Notes under the pieces: generated by a model | Database searches by the model: none | What the model was told of the DNA's origin: nothing | What the model saw: only the letters and a program-made list of their open reading frames with translations | In this document: piece after piece, positions 57,574 through 64,000 of the stretch | How the letters are laid out: every line of letters starts with the position of its first letter | Numbering within the stretch: the first letter of the stretch is position 1 | Assembly: GCA_032128415.1 (NCBI GenBank) | Contig: JAQBGW010000165.1 | Location: 1-64,000, forward strand | Reading direction: 5' to 3' | DNA length: 64,000 nucleotides | From: Ga0077527 sp032128415 | GTDB taxonomy: Bacteria > Pseudomonadota > Gammaproteobacteria > Burkholderiales > SG8-41 | Position numbers and translations under genes: made by a program

Positions 57574-58016
57574 AAGGAGAAATCCTCCAGCTCGGCCGGC
57601 AGACCGCCAGCGCCGAAACCACCGGCGTTGTCGATCAGCTGTGCCCAGCGCTCGTCATTCCACAACTCGAATTTCCGGCCCTGTCCAACCAGCACCACGT
57701 TTTTTTCCAGATGCGCATATCGGCGCAACTCCGGTGAAATCAACACGCGTCCGGCGCCGTCGATATCAACGTCGACGGCAAAGCCGATCAAGCGGCGCTG
57801 CAACTCGCGCACGCGCGGGTCGAGATTCGACAGACCTTCGAGTTTTTGCTGAATGAGTTCCCAGTCGGGCAGCGGATACATCAGCAGGCAGCGGTCCGCA
57901 TCAGCCGTGATGACCAGATGGCCGCCGCAACGCTCGAGCAAGGTGTCGCGGTGGCGCGCCGGCACGGCGAGTCTGCCTTTGCTGTCGAGATGTAGTTGTG
58001 CAACTCCGCGAAACAC
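57570..58016 (-). CDS. mraZ: Transcriptional regulator MraZ
   Basis: A 148-residue DNA-binding protein with two SpoVT/AbrB-like MraZ domains: VFRGVAQLHLDSKGRLAVPARHRDTLLERCGGHLVITADADRCLLMYPLPDWE and RELQRRLIGFAVDVDIDGAGRVLISPELRRYAHLEKNVVLVGQGRKFELWNDERWAQ. It represses the dcw operon by binding TGGGN repeats, which are present upstream. The GTG at 58016 was chosen because MraZ proteins start at 'MFRG' and AGGGGG lies about 7 bases upstream; the frame runs to 58079 but would put start codons inside the operator. Confidence 0.96.
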   Translation of the reverse strand: MFRGVAQLHLDSKGRLAVPARHRDTLLERCGGHLVITADADRCLLMYPLPDWELIQQKLEGLSNLDPRVRELQRRLIGFAVDVDIDGAGRVLISPELRRYAHLEKNVVLVGQGRKFELWNDERWAQLIDNAGGFGAGGLPAELEDFSL

Positions 58017-58064
58017 GAGCCCCCCTTGTATCAGCGGGGGCACAGGCTGCCGGGGCACCCGGAC

Positions 58065-58098
58065 AACCATTTCCCCCACTTTCTACCACTTCGTCCCA
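58065..58098 (-). promoter_or_regulatory. MraZ operator: TGGGN boxes at 10-bp spacing
   Basis: On the minus strand TGGGA (58098-58094), TGGTA (58088-58084) and TGGGG (58078-58074) are exactly 10 bases apart; a weaker TGGTT (58069-58065) follows at 9. This is the arrangement known for MraZ binding sites, lying directly downstream of and touching the predicted -10 box, so MraZ would block its own promoter. Confidence 0.8.
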
Positions 58099-58126
58099 CT
58101 ATAAATAACCAAGGGGGAATGGTCAA
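58098..58126 (-). promoter_or_regulatory. mraZp: Promoter Pmra of the division/cell-wall cluster
   Basis: TTGACC (58126-58121), a 17-base spacer and TATAGT (58103-58098) on the minus strand form a near-consensus sigma70 promoter. Initiation near 58091 would give a ~75-base leader before the mraZ GTG and place the start site within the MraZ boxes. In the ~240 bases between this promoter and rnpB nothing else was recognised. Confidence 0.75.
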
Positions 58127-58365
58127 GGGGCGAATTGCCAAATTTCTTTTTTACGACAATGACTTACGGCCACTTATTGATGCTGGATTTGAGCATTTTT
58201 TCTCTCAGAAATAGCGTAATAAAAACAATGGGATATAGCGCGTACTGAAAGTAGCGCATTAACTAAATGTGCTTAAAAATCAGGCGATTACGTCGAGCTG
58301 ATGCTGACGCCACCCGGCGACACCCTGCTAAATCGTCCTGAAACGGGATTTACCCTTCCGCAGAA

Positions 58366-58771
58366 AGGTGAAGCTGGCCGGTAAGCCGGGTTCTGTCGTG
58401 GACAGCCATTCCTCTGGGCCGCACATTACTGTGCGGCTCAAGCCACCTACCCGCAAGCTCGGCGGGACGCGTCATCGCTTGCCTATTCGGTGTTGCTCCG
58501 GGTGGAGGTTACCGCGTTTCACCCCGCTGAACGAACCGGATAAATGAGTACGTCGCCGCACTCACTACCCCATTCTGGGACTTTGCCGTCTTGCGGCGGC
58601 GCAGCCCGGTTCGTCCAGCGGACTCGTCTCTGTGGCCCTATTCCTCGCCTCGCGGCGGACGGGCGTTACCCGTCACCCTACCCTATGGAGCCCGGACTTT
58701 CCTCTGCATGCGGTACGGTTGACTTACGTCACCCGCTTATTTCCGCACACAGCGGCTGCCTAGCCAGCTTC
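58366..58771 (-). ncRNA. rnpB: RNase P RNA (type A), with an elongated P12 arm
   Basis: The catalytic RNA that matures tRNA 5' ends. On the minus strand it begins GAAGCTGGCTAGG and ends CCGGCCAGCTTCACCT, which pair as P1. The universally conserved segments are present: GAGGAAAGTCCGGGCTCC (58686-58704 region), CCACAGAGACGAG, GTGAAACGCGGTAACC, CTCCACCCGGAGCAA and CACGACAGAACCCGGCTTA. About 406 nucleotides, longer than E. coli (377) because the arm at 58524-58621 is about 98 bases. It lies between mraZ and the ChaC-like gene. A protein frame on the plus strand across it is spurious. Confidence 0.96.
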
Positions 58772-58778
58772 ACTGCGG

Positions 58779-58784
58779 ATTTTA
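58779..58784 (-). promoter_or_regulatory. Probable -10 box of rnpB
   Basis: TAAAAT on the minus strand ends 7 bases before the first base of rnpB, the expected spacing for transcription start. The -35 candidate (TTGCCG at 58810-58805) is 20 bases away and weak. The promoter would lie in the 3' end of the ChaC-like gene and its spacer. Confidence 0.45.
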
Positions 58785-58817
58785 TCATGTGCACACCGCT
58801 ACTCCGGCAAACAGAAT

Positions 58818-59465
58818 TCAGCACGCCTGCCGCGCTCGCACTGCCGCCAGCAGGCGATGCAGATGATGATCGTGTACGCCCAACGCATCGAGATGGCACA
58901 GCGTATTCGCCAGATAATCGATATTGGGTCCGCGATCTCCGCTACATGCGGCAATAATATTCGCCGTTGCGTCGAGCGCCAAATGCCCCGCGTAGCCGAC
59001 ATGCTGGCGATTGGCGAGAAAAGTCAGCGCCATCCGGCGGCGAGCGGCCCGCTTTGCCCCCACATTCACCGGCAACAACCGCGGCACATAAACCCGCCGG
59101 CGCATTTCGCGCTGCCATAGCGCCGCCAATGCTGCAGAAAGTTCCGTTGCAGCGACGCGATAGGCCGTGCCCCTGCAGGCGCCGCCCCGGTCCAGGCCAA
59201 GCACCAGGCCTGGCGCGGCTGTCGTGCCACGGTAGCGATTCGAATAAATACAGAATGTGCGGTGATATCCGCGCAACAATGCGGGCGCCGCAGCAATGAA
59301 ACGAAATCCGGGATCCCACATCAGCGAGCCGTACGTAAATATCCACAGATCGCCGCGCGGTAAATCCAGTTGGCTGTAATGAAAAGGGTCATCCTGCGGC
59401 AACACATCGAGCGCGATGTTGCCGGGGCGCTTCGGCTGAGGACTCAAGAGTCGGCAATCTTCCAT
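58818..59465 (-). CDS. ChaC-family gamma-glutamylcyclotransferase
   Basis: A 215-residue protein that should cleave gamma-glutamyl groups such as glutathione to 5-oxoproline. The nucleotide-like loop LWIFTYGSLMWDPGF is the signature YGSLMW. HRTFCIYSNRYRGTTAAPGLVLGLDRGGACRGTAYRVA and the catalytic Glu in LWQREMRRRVYVPRLLPV match ChaC. The end is HVGYAGHLALDATANIIAACSGDRGPNIDYLANTLCHLDALGVHDHHLHRLLAAV. The start at 59465 overlaps pyrC by 22 bases; a later start is not obvious because the next Met is inside the YGSLMW motif. Confidence 0.88.
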   Translation of the reverse strand: MEDCRLLSPQPKRPGNIALDVLPQDDPFHYSQLDLPRGDLWIFTYGSLMWDPGFRFIAAAPALLRGYHRTFCIYSNRYRGTTAAPGLVLGLDRGGACRGTAYRVAATELSAALAALWQREMRRRVYVPRLLPVNVGAKRAARRRMALTFLANRQHVGYAGHLALDATANIIAACSGDRGPNIDYLANTLCHLDALGVHDHHLHRLLAAVRARQAC

Positions 59466-60481
59466 TCGACCGCGGTGCCGGCACGCATCGGCACCAGCGT
59501 ATCAGCGCCGAACGGCACACTCGACGGCACCTGCCACGACTCGCGCAGCAGAGTAATTTTCCCGGTATTACGCGGCAACCCGTAAAAATCGGCTCCGTAA
59601 AAACTGGCGAATCCCTCAAGTCGATCCAGCGCTCCCGCCGCAGCAAAAACTTCGACGTAGAGCTCAATGCCGGCATGGGCAGTGTACATACCGGCGCAGC
59701 CGCAATCGTTTTCCTTGGTGTGCCGCGCATGTGGCGCACTGTCGGTGCCGAGAAAGAATTTCGGGTTGCCGCTGATCGCCGCAGCCACCAGCGCTTCGCG
59801 ATGCATCTCCCGTTTGAGGATCGGCAAACAGTAAAGATGTGGCCGCATGCCGCCGATAAGCATCGCGTTACGATTGAGCAGCAGATGCTGCGGCGTCAAG
59901 GTTGCGGCAATGCGTGGCGGTGCGGCGGTCACGAACGCCACGGCTTCGCGGGTGGTGATGTGCTCCATGACTATTTTCAGGCTGCTGAAGCGCTCAACGA
60001 GCGGGGCCAGTGTGCGTTCGATGAACACACGCTCGCGGTCAAACACATCAACGGCGGCATCGGTGACCTCACCGTGCACCAGCAGCGGCATGCCGGCCTT
60101 TTCCATCGCCTCCAGTACCACGAAACATTTCTCGATTGCGGTTACGCCTGCAGCAGAATTGGTTGTCGCACCTGCTGGATAATATTTTACCGCCTTGACC
60201 GCGCCGTCCTGCTTCGCCTTGATGATTTCGTCCGGACTCGTGTTGTCGGTCAGATACAGCGTCATTAACGGTTCGAAACCGCTGCCCGGAGGCAATGCAG
60301 CACGAATACGATCGCGATAGGCGAGCGCCAGAGCCGTCGTCGTCACCGGCGGCTTAAGGTTAGGCATGACAATCGCGCGCGCAAAGCGCGCTGCAGTATG
60401 CGGTAGCACGTCGCGCATGGCCGCACCGTCACGCAAGTGCAGATGCCAGTCGTCGGGCCGGGTGATGGTAATTATATTCAT
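59444..60481 (-). CDS. pyrC: Dihydroorotase (homodimeric PyrC type)
   Basis: A 345-residue metal-dependent amidohydrolase of pyrimidine synthesis. The metal ligands His-x-His are in RPDDWHLHLRDG; the carboxylated Lys is in AVKYYPAGATTNS; further ligands are His in PLLVHGEVTD and VMEHITT and Asp in LGTDSAPHARHTKE. E. coli PyrC is 348 residues. The ATG at 60481 begins exactly at the family N-terminus; upstream in-frame codons overlap rsmI. It is followed by the ChaC-like gene with overlap. Confidence 0.97.
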   Translation of the reverse strand: MNIITITRPDDWHLHLRDGAAMRDVLPHTAARFARAIVMPNLKPPVTTTALALAYRDRIRAALPPGSGFEPLMTLYLTDNTSPDEIIKAKQDGAVKAVKYYPAGATTNSAAGVTAIEKCFVVLEAMEKAGMPLLVHGEVTDAAVDVFDRERVFIERTLAPLVERFSSLKIVMEHITTREAVAFVTAAPPRIAATLTPQHLLLNRNAMLIGGMRPHLYCLPILKREMHREALVAAAISGNPKFFLGTDSAPHARHTKENDCGCAGMYTAHAGIELYVEVFAAAGALDRLEGFASFYGADFYGLPRNTGKITLLRESWQVPSSVPFGADTLVPMRAGTAVEWKIADS

Positions 60482-60560
60482 GGGGTAATCGATCTCATGG
60501 CGCGACGAATGGTAAACGTTGCACGGCAAACAGTAAATTCGCGCATGTTTGCAGTGCTGC

Positions 60561-61436
60561 TCAATCGCCACCCTTGAGATCAAGGGCGCGCTGATACAGT
60601 GCGCTGCGATTGCCGCCGGTCAGCTTTACGGCCAAGGCCACTGCCTGTTTCAGCGTCAGTTCCTCAAGCAGGATCTTCAGTACATGCGTCACGTCCGCCT
60701 CATCGTCCTGCGGCTCTTCCCGCGCGCCGGCTACGATCAGCACAAACTCGCCGCGCTGGCGGTTTTCGTCGGCCTGCAGCCAATCCACAGCGGTATCCAG
60801 TCTGCAGCGATGCACGGTCTCGTGGATTTTTGTCAGTTCGCGTGCAATGACGATGTCGCGGTCGCCGCCAAATGCAGCGCAAATGTCAGCGACGCTATCG
60901 ACAACGCGATGGGGCGCCTCGTAGAACACCAGCATCGCGGTTTGCGTCGTGAGCTCGGCAAGAGTTCGCCGCCGTTCCGCAGCGCGCGCCGGCAGAAAAC
61001 CGCAGAACAGGAACCGGTCTGCAGAAAAACCACTGGCCGAGATGGCCGCAACCGCCGCATTCGGCCCGGGCAGAGGCACTACCTTGTAGCCTGCCTCGCT
61101 GACCGCAGCGACCACCTGCGCACCCGGATCGGCCACCCCCGGCGTGCCGGCATCGGTCACCAGAGCTACCGTCTTACCCTCGGCCAGCAGTCCGATCAGA
61201 CGCTTGGCAGCGCGGCGTTCATTGTGTTCATGCACAGCAAGGAGTTTGCCGGAAATGCCATGGCGATCAAGCAACCTGACCGTGATGCGCGTATCTTCGG
61301 CTGCGATGACATCGACGGATTTCAGCGTTTCCAGTGCGCGCAACGTAATGTCGGACAGATTCCCGATGGGGGTAGAGACTACATATAATGTAGCCTGGTC
61401 TGTCACGCTTCCTGTATTCACACCTTGTCTCGCCAT
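60561..61436 (-). CDS. rsmI: 16S rRNA (cytidine1402-2'-O)-methyltransferase RsmI
   Basis: A 291-residue tetrapyrrole-methylase-fold enzyme that adds the 2'-O-methyl of C1402, the same nucleotide as RsmH. Characteristic strings: LYVVSTPIGNLSDITLRALETLKSVDVIAAEDTRITVRLLDRHGI, LLAVHEHNERRAAKRLI, VALVTDAGTPGVADPGAQVVAAVSEAGYKVVPLPGPNAAVAAISASG, FLFCGFLPARAAERR, FYEAPHRVVDSVADICAAFGGDRDIVIARELTKIHE, GEFVLIVAG. The ATG at 61436 is chosen because the longer frame reaches into the divergent lpoA-like gene. It is divergent from that gene by 12 bases, a conserved arrangement. Confidence 0.97.
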   Translation of the reverse strand: MARQGVNTGSVTDQATLYVVSTPIGNLSDITLRALETLKSVDVIAAEDTRITVRLLDRHGISGKLLAVHEHNERRAAKRLIGLLAEGKTVALVTDAGTPGVADPGAQVVAAVSEAGYKVVPLPGPNAAVAAISASGFSADRFLFCGFLPARAAERRRTLAELTTQTAMLVFYEAPHRVVDSVADICAAFGGDRDIVIARELTKIHETVHRCRLDTAVDWLQADENRQRGEFVLIVAGAREEPQDDEADVTHVLKILLEELTLKQAVALAVKLTGGNRSALYQRALDLKGGD

Positions 61437-61448
61437 CGGATTTTTTGA

Positions 61449-62642
61449 ATGACCATTTGCTCGTCGCGTTGTGCCGTCGTCGCAGCGCTGGCACACCTAC
61501 TATACGGAGCGCCCGTTGCATTGGCCAGCGATGCAGCGCTGCGCCCTGCCGTATCCATTGCCCAAACCCCGCACATTGCATTGCTGCTGCCCACGAGTTC
61601 GAAGCTTTTCGGCAGACACGCCGCTGCGCTTCGCGACGGATTTCAGGCAGCCGCCAAGGCACAGGGGCAGCAACTGTTGGCGATTCGCGAGTATGCCGTG
61701 TCGGAGGATGTCGGCAATGTGCTGGAGGGATACCGTACTGCTGTGAACGGCGGCGCACAGGTGGTGGTAGGGCCGCTCACTCGCGATGCCGTTACCGCGC
61801 TGGCATTCGGTGAGCCAGTTCCAGTGCCCACACTGGCACTCAATGTCGCCGATAACGTCGGTCGCATACCGGGCAATCTCTACATGCTGAGCCTGCAAGT
61901 TGAAACCGAGGCGCGGCAGGTTGCCCGATTAGCCTGGCGCGAAGGCCGACGCAACGCTGTCATCATCAGCGGCAGCGGCTCGGTGCAATTCCGCACACAG
62001 GCTGCATTTACCGCCGAATTCTCGATGTTGGGTGGCAAGGTAACTGAGGTGGCATATTCGGCAGAATCTGAAAAACTGAACCTGATCGGGCGCAGCAGCA
62101 TTACCTTGACGGAATTCGAAAAACCGAACCCCTCCCCGCGCAGCAGCAGCAATAGCAAAAGCAGCGACAAGCCAGAACCAGGACTGTTGACCATCGCAAG
62201 CAGCAGCGAAGACATGTATTTCCTGGCGCTGAACTACACCGAAGCACGCACGGCGCGCGCCTATCTCGGCGCAGCACCCATCTACGCGACTTCCAGCGTG
62301 CATGTTGGCGACCCGGATCCGCTCGCAGGATTCGATCTCGCGGGGGTCACATTCGTCGATATGCCCTGGCTGCTGGAACCCAACCATGCCGCAGTGATGA
62401 TCTACCCGCGTCCGCAACTCCAGGGTGCCATTGACCTTGAGCGCCTCTACGCCCTGGGCATTGACGCCTGGCGTATCACCCAGTTGCTGCTTGCGGGCGC
62501 ACGCAACATCCGTCTTGACGGTGTTACCGGAACACTGACGCTGGGCCCGGACGGCCAATTCGAGCGCAGACTGGTTGCGGCGCGCTACATCGACGGCCGT
62601 CCCCAGGTTACAGGCCGGGGCGAACGTGAATCCGCGCGGTGA
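61449..62642 (+). CDS. LppC/LpoA-type penicillin-binding protein activator (C-terminal domain form)
   Basis: A 397-residue exported protein: signal peptide (CAVVAALAHLLYGAPVALA), then the periplasmic-binding-like LppC domain (HIALLLPTSSKLFGRHAAALRDGFQAAA, GAQVVVGPLTRDAVTALA, PTLALNVAD, IPGNLYMLSLQVETEARQVARLAWREGRRNAVIISG, PIYATSSVH). E. coli LpoA is 678 residues with an extra N-terminal TPR half; here only the C-terminal domain is present, as often in betaproteobacteria. No lipobox cysteine is evident. A Ser/Pro/Lys-rich insert (NPSPRSSSNSKSSDKPEPG) interrupts the domain near residue 230. It is followed by yraN. Confidence 0.85.
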   Translation: MTICSSRCAVVAALAHLLYGAPVALASDAALRPAVSIAQTPHIALLLPTSSKLFGRHAAALRDGFQAAAKAQGQQLLAIREYAVSEDVGNVLEGYRTAVNGGAQVVVGPLTRDAVTALAFGEPVPVPTLALNVADNVGRIPGNLYMLSLQVETEARQVARLAWREGRRNAVIISGSGSVQFRTQAAFTAEFSMLGGKVTEVAYSAESEKLNLIGRSSITLTEFEKPNPSPRSSSNSKSSDKPEPGLLTIASSSEDMYFLALNYTEARTARAYLGAAPIYATSSVHVGDPDPLAGFDLAGVTFVDMPWLLEPNHAAVMIYPRPQLQGAIDLERLYALGIDAWRITQLLLAGARNIRLDGVTGTLTLGPDGQFERRLVAARYIDGRPQVTGRGERESAR

Positions 62643-62967
62643 ACGTGCCGAAGCGCTCGCCGCAGCATGGCTGGTCGAACGCGGTCTGCGCATCAGCGAA
62701 TGCAATTACCGCTGCCGGTTCGGTGAAATTGACCTGATTGCCCGCGACGGCATCACCGTAGTTTTTGTGGAAGTGCGCAGTCGTGTCAACAATGCTTACG
62801 GGGGCGCTGCCGCAAGCATCACCCCGGCCAAGCGCGAGCGCCTGCTCAAGACCGCCCGCCACTATCTTGCCGGCATCGAACCGGCGCCGCCCTGCCGGTT
62901 TGATGCCTTGCTGCTCACAGGTGAACCGCCGCACATCGAGTGGCTGCAGAACGCGATCGAGGAATAA
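62626..62967 (+). CDS. yraN: YraN / UPF0102 putative endonuclease-like protein
   Basis: A 113-residue protein with the nuclease-like core RGERAEALAAAWLVERGLRISECNYRCRFGEIDLIARDGITVVFVEVRSR, in which the E-I-D-L and E-V-R-x-R residues correspond to a PD-(D/E)xK-type site. The end YGGAAASITPAKRERLLKTARHYLA...CRFDALLLTGEPPHIEWLQNAI is family-typical. The start at GTG 62626 overlaps the lpoA-like gene by 17 bases and matches the usual 'N-x-RGxxAE' N-terminus. No activity is proven for the family. Confidence 0.92.
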   Translation: MNPRGERAEALAAAWLVERGLRISECNYRCRFGEIDLIARDGITVVFVEVRSRVNNAYGGAAASITPAKRERLLKTARHYLAGIEPAPPCRFDALLLTGEPPHIEWLQNAIEE

Positions 62968-63025
62968 AGCTACCCGATACTAGGACCGTGCAATCTGTCG
63001 TCATGCGGGTACAATAGCGGTCATC

Positions 63026-63616
63026 ATGGATTTGATCAGCCGCATCTGCGAGAACTTTTCCGAGAGCGCCCATCTCAAACTGCAGAGCATGGACGCGCTC
63101 GCCGCGCCCATAGCGGCAGCCGTCCAGTTAATGGTGGGCTGCCTGCAGAACGACGGCAAAATACTGGCTTGCGGCAACGGCGGCTCTGCGGCTGACGCGC
63201 AGCACTTTTCCGCGGAACTGCTGAACCGGTTTGAGGTCGAACGACCGGGACTCGCAGCAATGGCGCTGACTACAGACAGCTCCACGCTGACGTCCATTGC
63301 CAATGATTACGATTTTGCGCAGGTGTTTTCGAAACAAGTGCGGGCGCTGGGACATGCCGGTGACGTGCTGCTGGCGATTTCAACCAGTGGCAATTCGCCG
63401 AATGTGGTTGCGGCAATCGAGGCGGCTCACGAATGCGACATGCGGGTGGTGGCACTGACCGGGCGCAACGGCGGCAAGATGGGCGAAATACTGGCGCGTA
63501 ATGATGTCCACATTTGTGTTCCGGCGAACAGCACTGCACGCATCCAGGAAGTGCATCTCCTGACGCTGCACTGTTTGTGTGACGGGATTGATTGTTTACT
63601 CTTGGGAGTCGAATAA
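63026..63616 (+). CDS. diaA: SIS-domain protein DiaA (DnaA initiator-associating) / GmhA-like
   Basis: A 196-residue SIS protein, exactly the length of E. coli DiaA, in the same yraN-diaA-dolP order. ILACGNGGSAADAQHFSAELLNRFEVERPGLAAMALTTDSSTLTSIANDYDFAQVFSKQVRALGHAGDVLLAISTSGNSPNVVAAIEAA is near the DiaA pattern. It also keeps residues that bind zinc in phosphoheptose isomerase GmhA (His/Glu in QHFSAE, Gln/His in IQEVHLLTLHCLCD). The role is therefore promotion of DnaA assembly at oriC, or heptose biosynthesis, or both; context favours DiaA. Confidence 0.85.
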   Translation: MDLISRICENFSESAHLKLQSMDALAAPIAAAVQLMVGCLQNDGKILACGNGGSAADAQHFSAELLNRFEVERPGLAAMALTTDSSTLTSIANDYDFAQVFSKQVRALGHAGDVLLAISTSGNSPNVVAAIEAAHECDMRVVALTGRNGGKMGEILARNDVHICVPANSTARIQEVHLLTLHCLCDGIDCLLLGVE

Positions 63617-64000
63617 ATGCGTAACCTGATTGCACTTTCCTGCATTGCATTGCTGCCGGTCCTCTCCGGCTGCATGGCCATGGCGGTCGGTGGCGCCGCA
63701 ACCGGCATGATTGTGGCGGAAGACCGTCGCACGGTCGGCACCATGACCGAAGACCAAGGCATCGAATTCAAGGCGGCAAGCCGGATCGATGAAAAAGTGA
63801 AAGACGGCCACATCAATGTCACCAGCTACAACCGTGCTGTGCTGCTGACCGGCGAAGTGCCCAGTGCGGCGGCGAGAACAGATGCCGAGCAAACCACACG
63901 TGCCGTGGACAATGTGCGCAGCGTATTCAATGAATTGCAGGTTGCGGGTAACAGTTCGCTGCAGGCACGCACCAACGACACCGTACTGACTTCCAAGGTC
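63617..64000 (+). CDS. dolP: BON-domain outer-membrane lipoprotein (DolP/YraP-like), 3' end outside window
   Basis: The frame opens with ATG at 63617 and is still open at the window edge (128 codons). A lipoprotein signal sequence MRNLIALSCIALLPVLSGC has a lipobox with the acylated cysteine at residue 19. The first BON domain follows: KAASRIDEKVKDGHINVTSYNRAVLLTGEVPSAAARTDAEQTTRAVDNVRSVFNELQVA. The gene starts directly after the diaA stop (TAA, then ATG), as in E. coli. DolP supports outer-membrane integrity. The second BON domain is expected downstream. Confidence 0.92.
   Translation, partial: MRNLIALSCIALLPVLSGCMAMAVGGAATGMIVAEDRRTVGTMTEDQGIEFKAASRIDEKVKDGHINVTSYNRAVLLTGEVPSAAARTDAEQTTRAVDNVRSVFNELQVAGNSSLQARTNDTVLTSKV

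Noticed and set aside
58544..58957. 137-codon plus-strand open frame
   Set aside because: It lies across rnpB and the end of the ChaC-like gene; the RNA explains the sequence.
1..64000. Search for CRISPR arrays, tRNA genes, integrases, transposases and phage genes
   Set aside because: No spaced direct repeats, cloverleaf-like segments or recombinase motifs were seen by eye. A covariance-model tRNA search and an IS search would be decisive.

Overview
This 64 kb window comes from a betaproteobacterial chromosome of about 58-60% GC. The evidence is the complete mra/dcw cell-wall and division cluster in beta/gamma order, the secA-argJ-ATPase-mutT/thiE block convergent with pilC-pilD-coaE-zapD-yacG, the rpsP-rimM-trmD-rplS operon, the rsmI / lpoA-yraN-diaA-dolP block, a type A RNase P RNA, and two Bug-type (tripartite tricarboxylate transporter) binding proteins, which are typical of Burkholderiales-like bacteria. 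I cannot assign a genus. The first ~680 bases are richer in GC, encode a different kind of protein, and join the middle of a hydroxy-acid dehydrogenase gene. That join is either a rearrangement or an assembly chimera.

Region 1 (1-20,900) is accessory metabolism. After the broken dehydrogenase come a CmcJ/NvfI-type oxidoreductase, a TfdA/TauD-type 2-oxoglutarate dioxygenase, a DUF1330 protein and RecQ. A long minus-strand array runs from 18,081 down to 5,428: SuyA- and SuyB-like lyase subunits, a thiamine-diphosphate enzyme, an iron-sulfur subunit and two small cytochrome b anchors of a succinate dehydrogenase/fumarate reductase-type complex, a cytoplasmic sulfatase, a Bug binding protein, a two-subunit class I fumarase, the matching flavoprotein subunit, a second Bug protein and an Ldh-family hydroxy-acid dehydrogenase. 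A GntR/UTRA regulator is divergent from it. I read this as one catabolic unit: a C4-dicarboxylate-like anion is captured, dehydrogenated, hydrated, oxidised and cleaved, with a sulfonate or sulfate group a plausible part of the substrate. The substrate is not proven. A TPR protein carrying in-frame palindromic repeats closes the region.

Region 2 (20,900-40,300) is housekeeping: the ribosomal/tRNA modification operon rpsP-rimM-trmD-rplS, a nitroreductase, ffh, a CcsA/YpjD-type membrane protein, a CorC/HlyC transporter-like protein, pilC and pilD (no pilB between them), coaE, zapD, yacG, a Nudix-ThiE-like fusion, a DUF815 ATPase, argJ, secA, an M23 peptidase, a DciA-like protein and lpxC.

Region 3 (40,300-58,130) is the dcw cluster on the minus strand, transcribed mraZ-rsmH-ftsL-ftsI-murE-murF-mraY-murD-ftsW-murG-murC-murB-ddl-ftsQ-ftsA-ftsZ and on to lpxC. 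Nearly every junction is a 1-4 base stop/start overlap. A sigma70-like promoter overlaps three MraZ-type TGGGN boxes at 10-bp spacing. The one loose junction, murD-mraY, contains a duplicated 3' scrap of mraY.

Region 4 (58,130-64,000) holds rnpB with a long P12 arm, a ChaC-type cyclotransferase, pyrC, rsmI, and the divergent lpoA-like / yraN / diaA / dolP-like genes, the last cut by the window edge. No gap longer than 300 bases lacks a gene; the largest are 50,443-50,719 (mraY scrap) and 58,127-58,365 (nothing recognised). I found no tRNA, CRISPR array, insertion sequence or integrase.
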